Positions 6,421 through 12,859 of a stretch of 12,859 nucleotides of DNA are shown here, piece after piece (the first letter of the stretch is position 1; every line of letters begins with the position of its first letter). The stretch lies in the NCBI GenBank assembly GCA_028698975.1, contig JAQVVK010000045.1, forward strand, positions 1-12,859, written 5' to 3'. The notes under the pieces were generated by a model that did not search any database, had not been told where the DNA came from, and was given only the letters and a program-made list of their open reading frames with translations. Made by a program: the position numbers and the translations under genes. The stretch comes from Victivallaceae bacterium. GTDB taxonomy: Bacteria; Verrucomicrobiota; Lentisphaeria; Victivallales; Victivallaceae.

Positions 6421-6987
6421 ATGAGACAGAACATCGGGCAACGCAAGAAAAGAATTATTTTACCGCTGGCGGTCGGGTCGCTCCTGATCGTGCTTGCCAC
6501 ATTTGGCATGAGGTATATTCGCACCGAGCCGATGAGTGCCGAGGCCATTGCCGACAAGACCGAATGGACCAAGCATGAGCTGGCCTATGCCTTGGGGCGC
6601 GCCCCGGTAGTCGAGAGCAACAAGGAGGTGCGGCGTCGGATGTGGGAAAATATCGATAACGAACTGAAGAAGTATCCCGAACCGGAACGGCGCGAAATAC
6701 GCCGCGAGGCTTTCCGCTGTCTGGTTGACAACTCCATTCATCAGTTTCGCGCCCTGCCGCGTGACAAACGCCGCAAGATGGTCGCCGAAGTGATGGCCAA
6801 GATCGAAAAAGAGGAGAAGCAATCGGAGAATCGCCGCAAGGTCAATGAAGCGAGTTCCGAAGACGAGCGCGGCATGCAAAAAGAGATGATGACCACCGTG
6901 CAGACCAAACTCTCGGCCGACGAGAGAACCGACCTTGCGCCGCTCATCGACAAATGTTTTCAAACCATTCGGGAGAGCGGTCGATGA
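6421..6987 (+). CDS. Membrane-anchored charged helical protein, unknown function
   Basis: A 188-aa protein I do not recognise. A short basic N-terminus (RQNIGQRKKR) is followed by one membrane segment at about 12-30, then a highly charged, probably all-helical domain with almost no glycine. By the positive-inside rule the domain faces the periplasm. Three similar stretches occur: YPEPERREIRREAF (85-98), LPRDKRRKMVAEVM (112-125) and LSADERTDLAPLI (164-176), each a proline or serine turn, an acidic-then-ER/KR patch and an amphipathic helix. This recalls, without proving, the LTxxQ-type repeats of Spy/CpxP-like periplasmic proteins. The ATG at 6421 is chosen for its strong GGAGGGGG site; the upstream in-frame extension lies over the promoter. 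It overlaps the prepilin-like gene by 4 bp (ATGA) and heads the operon with an ABC exporter. Confidence 0.75.
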   Translation: MRQNIGQRKKRIILPLAVGSLLIVLATFGMRYIRTEPMSAEAIADKTEWTKHELAYALGRAPVVESNKEVRRRMWENIDNELKKYPEPERREIRREAFRCLVDNSIHQFRALPRDKRRKMVAEVMAKIEKEEKQSENRRKVNEASSEDERGMQKEMMTTVQTKLSADERTDLAPLIDKCFQTIRESGR

Positions 6988-7487
6988 AAAAAACGTGTTT
7001 TACTTTGATCGAACTCCTCACCGTGATCGCGATCATCGCCATACTGGCCGCGCTTCTGGTGCCAGCCTTCAACCGGGCGAGGACGGCTTCGCGCAAAAGC
7101 TCGTGCGCGTCGAACCTCAAGGAGATCGGTCTGGGGCTTCACATGTATATTGCCGACAACCGTTATCGCACGCCGAGCTGTACCCAGCGGCCGTCGCAGC
7201 CGCCGGTCAACGAGACCAATCTGCCGGGAATCGCCGAGACCTTGCTGCCGGTGCTTAAAGAAAAAAACATTTTCCGCTGTCCGGCCGACAACCTTGAGTT
7301 TTTTGAAAAAGACGGCACGAGTTACGAGTGGAACTCCATCGGCGGCAACGATCAAGTGGTCGAAGAAAACAAATTCATCATTATGGGATTCAAATACCCG
7401 GTCATGGCCGACTACGAGGATTTCCACAACGGCAAAAACTATCTTTACATTGACGGCCACGTCAACAGCAACCCGGTGGAGGAGTGA
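6984..7487 (+). CDS. Prepilin-like (type II secretion/H-x-DG family) protein
   Basis: A 167-aa protein with a type IV pilin-like N-terminus: MKKTC, then FTLIELLTVIAIIAILAALL with E10 at the place of the mature Glu5. The residue before the expected cleavage is Cys5 instead of Gly, a form I believe is common in Lentisphaerota. The globular part has FRCPAD (97-102), and the C-terminal HNGKNYLYIDGHV (148-160) is the H-x8-DG motif of the family NCBI labels prepilin-type N-terminal cleavage/methylation or H-X9-DG proteins. Most relatives have no known job; they may form pseudopilus-like fibres or surface proteins. It starts inside the stop of the upstream gene (ATGA) and ends one base before the ABC ATPase start, so coexpression with an exporter is clear from spacing. 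Confidence 0.85.
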   Translation: MKKTCFTLIELLTVIAIIAILAALLVPAFNRARTASRKSSCASNLKEIGLGLHMYIADNRYRTPSCTQRPSQPPVNETNLPGIAETLLPVLKEKNIFRCPADNLEFFEKDGTSYEWNSIGGNDQVVEENKFIIMGFKYPVMADYEDFHNGKNYLYIDGHVNSNPVEE

Positions 7488-7488
7488 G

Positions 7489-8436
7489 ATGACTGACATA
7501 CCGGCTTCTCCCATGCTGGTGGCCGAACATATTTCACGCCGGTTCGGCTCATATCAGGCTCTTGAAGACATCAGTTTCGAGATACCGCGCGGCAGCGTTT
7601 TTGGTATCATCGGGCCTAACGGAGCGGGCAAAACCACTTTGCTCAAAGTGATTACCTCGCTGATACTGCCCGACTCCGGCAGTATTACCATTGACGGTAT
7701 CGACGTTGAGAGCAATCCGAGGCGCGCTTTGCGCAACATCGGCGCGATCATCGACTGGCCGTCGTTTTACCGGGATATGACTGCGCGTGAAAATATCGAT
7801 ATTCTGTCGCGCGGTTCCGGCCCGGAATACCGCGCCAAACTTGAGAAGATCGCTGGATTCAACGGCATCGCGCATGTGCTCGATAAAAAGGTGCGTGATT
7901 TCTCAATGGGCATGAAGCAGAGACTCGGTATTACGCTGGCTTTGCTTCCCGATTCGCGCTTCATCATTTTGGACGAACCGACCAACGGGCTTGACCCCAA
8001 CGGCATTGCCGACATCAGGCGGCTTATCTCCGAGTACAATCGGGAATTTGGCACGACCATATTGGTCACCAGTCATCTGCTGGAGGAAGTCGAAAAGATA
8101 TGTTCCGATATTTTGCTTCTTTCCGACGGCCGGGTGCGGCTTAACGGGAAATTGGAGAAACTTCTGGAGCGGCGGCCGTCGTGTCTGGTCAGTTGCGACC
8201 GGCCGCAGGAAGCGGCCCGGTTTATCGCCTCGCTTACGGGGTTACCCGGCGTGGAAACCCTTTTGGAGCCGGACGGCCGCATTCTTGTTTCGACCGACCG
8301 TCACGTCAATGCCGAGCTAAACGAGGCCTTGGTGGGCGCGGGGTTTCATGTGACATTGCTCGAAAATGAACCCAATCGGCTGGAAAAACTTTTTATTGAG
8401 ACTACCGGTGCCGGGAAAGCGGTGAAATCATGCTGA
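7489..8436 (+). CDS. ABC transporter ATP-binding protein (ABC-2 type)
   Basis: A 315-aa ATPase subunit that should power the permease encoded next. Seen: Walker A GPNGAGKTT (42-50), signature FSMGMKQRL (138-146), Walker B FIILDEP (158-164), D-loop GLDP (167-170) and the switch His196 (SHLLEEVEKIC). The Q-loop area reads GAIIDWPSFYRDMTARENI, without the usual Gln, as in BcrA-like and other drug/antibiotic-type exporters whose sequences read GALIExPxFY. After residue 225 comes a C-terminal extension (about 90 aa) typical of this group. The ATG at 7489 is one base after the previous stop, with GGAGG about six bases upstream; the frame is open far upstream but only over the prepilin-like gene. 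The 3' end overlaps the permease by 7 bp. Substrate is not deducible. Confidence 0.92.
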   Translation: MTDIPASPMLVAEHISRRFGSYQALEDISFEIPRGSVFGIIGPNGAGKTTLLKVITSLILPDSGSITIDGIDVESNPRRALRNIGAIIDWPSFYRDMTARENIDILSRGSGPEYRAKLEKIAGFNGIAHVLDKKVRDFSMGMKQRLGITLALLPDSRFIILDEPTNGLDPNGIADIRRLISEYNREFGTTILVTSHLLEEVEKICSDILLLSDGRVRLNGKLEKLLERRPSCLVSCDRPQEAARFIASLTGLPGVETLLEPDGRILVSTDRHVNAELNEALVGAGFHVTLLENEPNRLEKLFIETTGAGKAVKSC

Positions 8437-9281
8437 AAACCATTTATTTTGAATTCTTAAAACTGAAATCGCAGAAAAAACAGTATGTCATTACCGCCGG
8501 TTTTCTGCTGCTCATGACGCTTATCTGGATCGGTTACAGCCGTATCGGTGAGACCGTGCTTAAGACGCGGTTTGAATTGGCCGCGTTTTCGGCGGATGAA
8601 ATGTTGAAGATGGCCGACGGGCTGTTTTTTGCCCGCGCCACCATGCTGCCGACATTTGTCATTCTCATGCCGATCTTTATTTGCACTCTGGCCGGCGACT
8701 CGCTCACCAGCGAAGTTCAGGAGGGCAACCTCAAACTTTACCTCGCCCGCGGATTTTCGCGCTCGCGTCTGCTTGCGGCCAAATTCATCACGATTTTTGC
8801 CGTCAACTGTTTTTACTGCTTCCTTTTCGGGGCGATCTCTCTTGCGGTCGGCGTGATCTCTTTTGGTGTTTCGCCGGTTCAGGCGGTGATGACCGACCCC
8901 AATGCCATGGGTAACAGCTTTGTCATTATGGGGGCGTGGCGGGCGTTTTTCTCGTATGTGCTGGCGGTCGGTTATTATTCGCTGGCCATGATGTGCATCG
9001 GCTCGATCGCGTTTTTGCTTTCGACCATATTCGACCGCATGACCACCGCCACGGTCGGAGCGGTGACCTTTTACTTTGTGAGTTACATTTTGGCCGCTTT
9101 GCCGATCACCGACTTTTGCGCGCCCTATCTGGTCAACCGTACCATGAACGGCGCACCGCTCTTTTTTATGCCGGTGGTGCCGTGGGGCGCGATCATGGTC
9201 AATCTCTCGCTGGTCGCGCTCTATCTTATCGGCTCATTCACACTGGCCGTGGTGATCTTCAACTCCAAGGACATCAAGTAG
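8430..9281 (+). CDS. ABC-2 type transporter permease
   Basis: A 283-aa integral membrane protein with about six hydrophobic segments (near 20-37, 73-90, 119-145, 172-198, 205-225 and 253-277). GDSLTSEVQEGNLKLYLARG (89-108) is the D..x..E...G-type motif that follows the second membrane segment in BcrB/NosY-like ABC-2 permeases, and RSR follows shortly after. The ATG at 8430 overlaps the ATPase stop (ATGCTGA), so the two subunits are coupled and likely form a homodimeric permease with two ATPases. It is the last gene of the operon and converges on tgt with 16 bases between the ends. The presence upstream of a membrane-anchored helical protein and a prepilin-like protein suggests, but does not show, that they are cargo or accessory parts. 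Confidence 0.88.
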   Translation: MLKTIYFEFLKLKSQKKQYVITAGFLLLMTLIWIGYSRIGETVLKTRFELAAFSADEMLKMADGLFFARATMLPTFVILMPIFICTLAGDSLTSEVQEGNLKLYLARGFSRSRLLAAKFITIFAVNCFYCFLFGAISLAVGVISFGVSPVQAVMTDPNAMGNSFVIMGAWRAFFSYVLAVGYYSLAMMCIGSIAFLLSTIFDRMTTATVGAVTFYFVSYILAALPITDFCAPYLVNRTMNGAPLFFMPVVPWGAIMVNLSLVALYLIGSFTLAVVIFNSKDIK

Positions 9282-9289
9282 TTGATACG

Positions 9290-9304
9290 CGTCTGCTTCA
9301 GACG
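9290..9304. repeat. Small hairpin between convergent genes
   Basis: CGTCTG, CTT, CAGACG: a perfect 6-bp stem with a 3-base loop, 8 bases after the permease stop and containing the tgt stop codon. No T-run follows on either strand, so it is at best a weak terminator. Confidence 0.3.
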
Positions 9305-10386
9305 AATTCGCGCCGCAATTCCTCAAACGTGCCGTTTTCGATAGCGGTGCGTATTTTCTGCATGAGATTGAGGAAATAATAGAGGTTGTGCGTGGTCACC
9401 AGCCGCACGCCGAGTATTTCGCCGACGTTGAAAAGATGACGTATATACGCTTTGCTGAAATTACGGCAGGCGTAACAGCCGCAATCCGGGTCGATCGGCG
9501 TGAAGTCGTGCGCGTATTTGGCCGCCTTGACCGGTATGGTCTTGCCGCCCGGCACAAATGCCGAACCGTGCCTTCCCAGCCGGGTCGGCATTACGCAGTC
9601 AAACATGTCAACCCCGCGGGCGACGCTTTCGACGATCTGGCGCGGAGTGCCGACGCCCATCAAATAGCGCGGCGCATTTTCGGGGAGCAGCGGCGCGGCG
9701 GCTTCCACCGCCAGCATCATTTCCGGCTCGGATTCTCCGACCGACACGCCGCCGATGGCGTAACCGTCAAAGCCGATGTCGCAAATGGCCGCCGCCGCCT
9801 CGCGGCGCAGCTCCGGGTAAACCGAACCCTGTACGATGCCGAAACGCAACTGGCCGTCGTTGAGTTTTTGCTCGCGTGACATGCGTTCCCAGCGGGTGGT
9901 TATAGCCAGCGATTTGGCGGCCTGTTCGCGGGTGGCGGGGTAGGGGGTGCATTCGTCAAAAGCCATAACGATGTCGGAGTCGAGGGTGCGTTGGATCTGC
10001 ATCGACTCGACCGGCCCCAAAAAGAAACGGCTGCCGTCGATGTGCGAGGCGAAACGCACCCCGTCCGGCTCCATTTTGCGCAGAGTGGCCAGACTGAACA
10101 CCTGAAACCCGCCGGAATCGGTGAGGATCGAGTGATCCCACGAGCTGAATTTGTGCAATCCGCCGGCTTCTCGCATCAGCTCCATGCCGGGGCGCAGAAA
10201 CAGGTGATAGGTGTTGCCCAGAATGATTTTGGCTCCCAGCTCTTCGAGTTCGGCGGGGGTCATCGCCTTGACCGTGCCGCGGGTGCCGACCGGCATAAAT
10301 ACCGGAGTTTCAAACGAACCGTGGCGGGTGGTGACCCGGCCGCGCCGTGCGGAGGAGGCCGCGTCCTTTTTCAACAGTTCAAACAT
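9298..10386 (-). CDS. tgt: tRNA-guanine transglycosylase (queuosine)
   Basis: Tgt swaps guanine-34 of tRNA-Asp, Asn, His and Tyr for preQ1 in bacteria, a step of queuosine synthesis. The 362-aa product has family length. Seen: TPVFMPVGTRGTVKAMTP (27-44), LGNTYHLFLRPG (56-67), TDSGGFQVFSL (89-99, D90 as general acid/base), MAFDEC (141-146, D144), GIVQGS (183-188), GGVSVGE (212-218), MGVGTP (243-248), and DMFDCVMPTR (260-269) with nucleophile D263. The zinc site is C302, C304, C307 and H333. All key residues are present. There is no strong ribosome site before the ATG at 10386; with only 4 bases to the upstream stop, translation may be coupled to the DJ-1-like gene. No queuosine synthesis genes (queA, queF) are in the window. 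It converges on the ABC permease. Confidence 0.97.
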   Translation of the reverse strand: MFELLKKDAASSARRGRVTTRHGSFETPVFMPVGTRGTVKAMTPAELEELGAKIILGNTYHLFLRPGMELMREAGGLHKFSSWDHSILTDSGGFQVFSLATLRKMEPDGVRFASHIDGSRFFLGPVESMQIQRTLDSDIVMAFDECTPYPATREQAAKSLAITTRWERMSREQKLNDGQLRFGIVQGSVYPELRREAAAAICDIGFDGYAIGGVSVGESEPEMMLAVEAAAPLLPENAPRYLMGVGTPRQIVESVARGVDMFDCVMPTRLGRHGSAFVPGGKTIPVKAAKYAHDFTPIDPDCGCYACRNFSKAYIRHLFNVGEILGVRLVTTHNLYYFLNLMQKIRTAIENGTFEELRREFV

Positions 10387-10390
10387 GATT

Positions 10391-10936
10391 TTAGAGCTTT
10401 ATAAACATGGCCGCATAGACCGTTTTGACTTTTTCGGCGAAACCGAGCGTGCCTGCCAGCGCGGCGGCAAAGTGAAACACCGCGCCGGGGCCTTTGCCGG
10501 TGACCACGCGGCCGTCAACTTCGGCCATATTGCCGGTCGGCACATTGCCAGCCAGAAAACGGTCGTAGCCGGGATACATGGTAAAATGCCGCCCGTCCAG
10601 CAGCCCCGCCTTGGCCAGCACGATCGGAGCCGCGCAGATGGCGGCGACTGCGCCGCCTGCCGCATGGGTTTTTTTCAGCAGCTCCACGGCTTTGTCCGAG
10701 TGGTAAAGTTTCATGGCTCCGTTGTTGCCGCCCGGCAGATAGACCGCGTCAAAGGGCTGGCCGATAACATCATCCAGCCGCGTATCGAGCTTGAACACAC
10801 TGCCGTTGGAGGCGGTGACTTCGAGTGAATCCAGCCCGGCGGCCACGGTTTCGACCCCGAGCCGACGCAGTACGTCTATTACGCCAACGGTTTCAATATC
10901 TTCCGCGCCGTCGGCGACGATGGCGAGCACCTTCAT
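10391..10936 (-). CDS. DJ-1/PfpI family protein (YajL/ThiJ-like)
   Basis: A 181-aa class I glutamine-amidotransferase-like fold protein of the DJ-1 group. Seen: GAEDIETVG (10-18) with E15 at the place of human DJ-1 Glu18, AVYLPGGNNG (64-73), the nucleophile elbow AAICAAP (98-104) with C101 matching Cys106, and TGKGPGAVFHFAAAL (146-160; family TSRGPGTxxEFAL). The third site His126 is Tyr121 here (MYPG), as in several bacterial members. Proposed roles in the family are oxidative-stress protection and repair of glyoxal-damaged molecules; the deglycase activity is disputed. Its ribosome site (AAAGG) overlaps the stop of the upstream DUF4139 gene, and tgt follows after 4 bases, so it is the middle gene of a three-gene operon. 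The function here is not set by context. Confidence 0.9.
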   Translation of the reverse strand: MKVLAIVADGAEDIETVGVIDVLRRLGVETVAAGLDSLEVTASNGSVFKLDTRLDDVIGQPFDAVYLPGGNNGAMKLYHSDKAVELLKKTHAAGGAVAAICAAPIVLAKAGLLDGRHFTMYPGYDRFLAGNVPTGNMAEVDGRVVTGKGPGAVFHFAAALAGTLGFAEKVKTVYAAMFIKL

Positions 10937-10946
10937 ATCAGACCTT

Positions 10947-12458
10947 TCAAAAATTGACCATTACATTGTATTTATAGGCGAACTTGAGTTCTTCGCCCGG
11001 TTTCAATTCGATTTTCCAGGTAAGTTCGCCCTGCGGGTTGAACGCCCATACCCCGGAGGGCAGATAGCGGTTTTCCGGACTGCCGTCGGCCGACAGCAGT
11101 TTGCCGGAATAACGCAGATTGGCACGAACTTCGACCGGGGTTTTACGATAACTTATGAGCTTGATCTCGCCGGTGACGTTTACCGAACGAAAACGCATTC
11201 CGGCAATGGTGACGATCTGGCGCGCATCCTTGCCGCCCTCGGCTTCCTCGTACTCAAACCGTTTCCCCTCGACGGAGTTGGCCTTGGCGGTGCGAAGCGT
11301 GGCTTCCGCGCCGGGGTTGACCCAGGTTATGCCGCTTTGCGCCAGCACCGCGCCGCCGTCAAAAATTTCGACCGACGACTCGGTCATGGGGTGTTTGAAC
11401 GGGTTGGCAAAGATGATCGCGTCCCACAGATTGCCCGAAGACTCTGAATTGGGGCGGCCGTATTCATTGCGGGCGCGGCCGATCTCCCACTCGACGATGC
11501 GTTTGAATTCACCGTCGCCGCTCTCAAGCGGCAGCCAGACCGCCTCGTCCTTGCCCAGCGTGATCGCGCCGAGATTGATGAAGCGCATATCCTCGGTCGT
11601 GCCGCTTGCGGGCATACCGCTTGCTGGCATGCCGCTTGCGGCGTCGAGGAAATCATTTTCAAAATTTGCCGGTGCCGGCGCGCCGGCCGCCAGCTTGTTT
11701 TTCATCATGCTTGACCGGAGCAATTGTCCGCCGATGGCGAGCAGACTGTTGTTGCTGCTGAACTTGAAGTCGGGTGAACCGGTCGCAAGTATCAACTCGG
11801 CGGCCTTGAGGTCTTCCAGATGATTGGCGATTTCGACGGAGCCGGCCAGCGTCATTTTGCCTTGCGGCAGCAAGGTCAGTTTGTAGGCGGTGCGCCAGTT
11901 GATGCCGTGTGTCAGGTAGAGCATCTCCAGCGGGCCGGCAATGCGAACCCGGGGCCGGAAGAGCCAGACGGTCTGTTCGGTTTGGATTTCCGGCTTGATC
12001 GCGTCGCACTGTATCAACTCAATGCGGTTGGCCGGTATCGCGGTGAGCTTGCCGTCGGCTCCTTTGAGAATAACGAAGCGGACGTCGTTTTCATGCGGCG
12101 GCTGAACCACCCCGGAGAAGATCTGCGGTTTTTCGCCGTTAAGCTGAAGCGTCACGTTTTCACCGGCGAATCCGGCCGCAATGTCTTCAAATGGTTGCTC
12201 GTTGGGGCGGGTGACGGAGCGTTTTACCTTGACCACCGAAAGACCGTCGGCGGGCGAGAACCACAACGAACCCTGCAACGGAGTGATCTTTTCGGCCACG
12301 ATAAACTCGCCGGGAGCCGGGTTCGCCGTACGGAGCACCGCGGCTACGCCATTGTTGAAAACAGAAACCCGTTTGATCGGAGCCGGTACGATCGGAGTGT
12401 CGGCGGCAGCGGCAAGCGCAAACAAAGCGACGACAAAGGACAAAAACAATTTTTTCAT
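10947..12458 (-). CDS. DUF4139 domain-containing exported protein
   Basis: A 503-aa protein with a Sec signal peptide (MKKLFLSFVVALFALAAAA, likely cut after A19). The mature part fits DUF4139: RVSVFNNGVAAV (30-41), WRTAYKLTLLPQGKMTLAG (188-206), SVEIANHLEDL (207-217), AVWLPLESG, and a C-terminal GELTWKIELKPGEELKFAYKY (477-497) that matches the domain's closing strands. Members are beta-rich and of unknown role; none of the catalytic motifs I know is visible. Residues 274-286 contain three copies of ASGMP-like repeat in a low-complexity linker that follows AAGAPAPANF. The ATG at 12458 has AAAGGAG six bases upstream and a consensus-like promoter at 12516-12488. It leads the operon with the DJ-1-like gene (10-bp gap) and tgt. 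Probably periplasmic; function is open. Confidence 0.85.
   Translation of the reverse strand: MKKLFLSFVVALFALAAAADTPIVPAPIKRVSVFNNGVAAVLRTANPAPGEFIVAEKITPLQGSLWFSPADGLSVVKVKRSVTRPNEQPFEDIAAGFAGENVTLQLNGEKPQIFSGVVQPPHENDVRFVILKGADGKLTAIPANRIELIQCDAIKPEIQTEQTVWLFRPRVRIAGPLEMLYLTHGINWRTAYKLTLLPQGKMTLAGSVEIANHLEDLKAAELILATGSPDFKFSSNNSLLAIGGQLLRSSMMKNKLAAGAPAPANFENDFLDAASGMPASGMPASGTTEDMRFINLGAITLGKDEAVWLPLESGDGEFKRIVEWEIGRARNEYGRPNSESSGNLWDAIIFANPFKHPMTESSVEIFDGGAVLAQSGITWVNPGAEATLRTAKANSVEGKRFEYEEAEGGKDARQIVTIAGMRFRSVNVTGEIKLISYRKTPVEVRANLRYSGKLLSADGSPENRYLPSGVWAFNPQGELTWKIELKPGEELKFAYKYNVMVNF
11602..11646 (-). repeat. 15-bp tandem repeat inside the DUF4139 gene
   Basis: Two near-identical 15-base units (starting CCGCTTGC on the plus strand at 11602 and 11617) and a partial third at 11632 encode an ASGMP repeat in a linker. 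Copy number may vary between strains without breaking the frame. Confidence 0.7.
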
Positions 12459-12487
12459 GACGGCTCCTTTCGGTGGTGAACACGGTT

Positions 12488-12516
12488 ATTATACACTCGC
12501 GGACTTGGCTTTTCAA
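12488..12516 (-). promoter_or_regulatory. Promoter of the DUF4139/DJ-1/tgt operon
   Basis: On the minus strand TTGAAA (12516-12511) and a perfect TATAAT (12493-12488) are separated by exactly 17 bp, about 30 bp upstream of the DUF4139 start. This is the best promoter match in the window. Confidence 0.75.
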
Positions 12517-12520
12517 GCCA
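12506..12520. repeat. Palindrome overlapping the -35 element
   Basis: TGGCTT, TTC, AAGCCA: 6-bp arms around a 3-base centre, covering the -35 of the DUF4139 operon promoter. It could be an operator; no protein is identified for it. Confidence 0.35.
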
Positions 12521-12537
12521 GAGAGAGGTGAAACCGC

Positions 12538-12566
12538 TTGAAAAACACGCGTTGGCGGCGTATATT
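12538..12566 (+). promoter_or_regulatory. Promoter of ruvC
   Basis: TTGAAA (12538-12543) and TATATT (12561-12566) are separated by exactly 17 bp. The ruvC ribosome site AAAGGAG (12576-12582) follows 10 bases later, giving a very short leader. Confidence 0.65.
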
Positions 12567-12588
12567 CCCCCGTATAAAGGAGCGCATC

Positions 12589-12859
12589 ATGATAATACTC
12601 GGCATCGACCCCGCCATCCGCACTACCGGCTATGGCGTCATACGGGCGGATTCGCCCAATTCGTTTGAGATCCTCGACTGCGGGGTGATCGTGAATTCGC
12701 CCAAACTCCCGCATTCGGAGTGCGTGCGGCGTCTGCTGGGCGGCGTGCGCGAACTCGCCGCCGCTTTTACCCCGGACTGTGCTTCAATGGAAGCCCCGTT
12801 TGTCGGGCGCAATTCCCGCACCGCGATCATACTCGGCATGGCGCGGGGGGCGATCCTCG
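12589..12859 (+). CDS. ruvC: Crossover junction endodeoxyribonuclease RuvC, N-terminal part (cut by window edge)
   Basis: RuvC is the dimeric nuclease that resolves Holliday junctions together with RuvAB. The 90 visible codons begin MIILGIDPAIRTTGYGVI, with D7 as the first catalytic Asp; SMEAPF (66-71) carries E68 at the place of E. coli Glu66 (AIEQVF in most members, so the residues after the Glu differ), and GRN plus GMARGAI follow as in the family's KN and GQARG blocks. The two later catalytic Asp residues lie beyond the window. The ATG at 12589 has AAAGGAG six bases upstream. ruvC is divergent from the DUF4139 operon, with back-to-back promoters between them. Whether ruvA and ruvB follow cannot be seen. 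Confidence 0.93.
   Translation, partial: MIILGIDPAIRTTGYGVIRADSPNSFEILDCGVIVNSPKLPHSECVRRLLGGVRELAAAFTPDCASMEAPFVGRNSRTAIILGMARGAIL

Noticed and set aside
9388..9879. A 163-codon plus-strand frame
   Set aside because: It lies entirely antisense to tgt, which has every catalytic and zinc-binding residue.

Overview
The window reads as chromosomal DNA of a Gram-negative bacterium of the PVC group, most likely a Lentisphaerota (Victivallis-like) member. The evidence is an lpxC start (lipid A, hence an outer membrane), a prepilin-like protein with an N-terminal FTLIELL segment and a C-terminal H-x8-DG motif of the kind multiplied in Lentisphaerota and Planctomycetota, a GntR-LacI hybrid regulator, and a DUF4139 secreted protein. 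The taxonomic call is an inference from protein style, not from a marker gene. Genes are densely packed with many 4-11 bp overlaps. No tRNA, rRNA, CRISPR array, insertion sequence or phage gene was seen. No gene-free stretch exceeds 300 bases; the longest is 4099-4321.

Layout. Positions 1-240 (minus) are the 5' end of lpxC, divergent from a plus-strand set: an unusually compact miaA, a GntR/LacI-type regulator, and a UPF0489 (peptide-arginase-like) metalloprotein, joined by 11-bp and 4-bp overlaps. A small minus-strand lipoprotein converges on them; it is divergent from bioC across a two-way promoter region. Positions 4099-4321 hold two perfect inverted repeats and a GC-rich, hairpin-prone leader. 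Next comes tatC, whose stop overlaps the start of an aldo/keto reductase-ferredoxin fusion that carries a twin-arginine signal: a translocase component coupled to a likely substrate.

A good promoter at 6347-6375 begins a four-gene coupled operon: a membrane-anchored charged helical protein of unknown function, a prepilin-like protein, an ABC ATPase and an ABC-2 permease. It converges on a minus-strand operon of a DUF4139 protein, a DJ-1/PfpI protein and tgt (queuosine tRNA modification). The window ends with the 5' part of ruvC, divergent from the DUF4139 operon.

How they work together: most genes are housekeeping (lipid A, tRNA modification by miaA and tgt, biotin, protein export, recombination). 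The parts that may form less described modules are the 6421-9281 operon, the regulator/UPF0489 pair and the tatC/reductase pair. Promoter-like sequences in the window look sigma-70-like: TTGAAA, TTGACA or TTGCAA, then 17 bp, then a TATATT-like -10.
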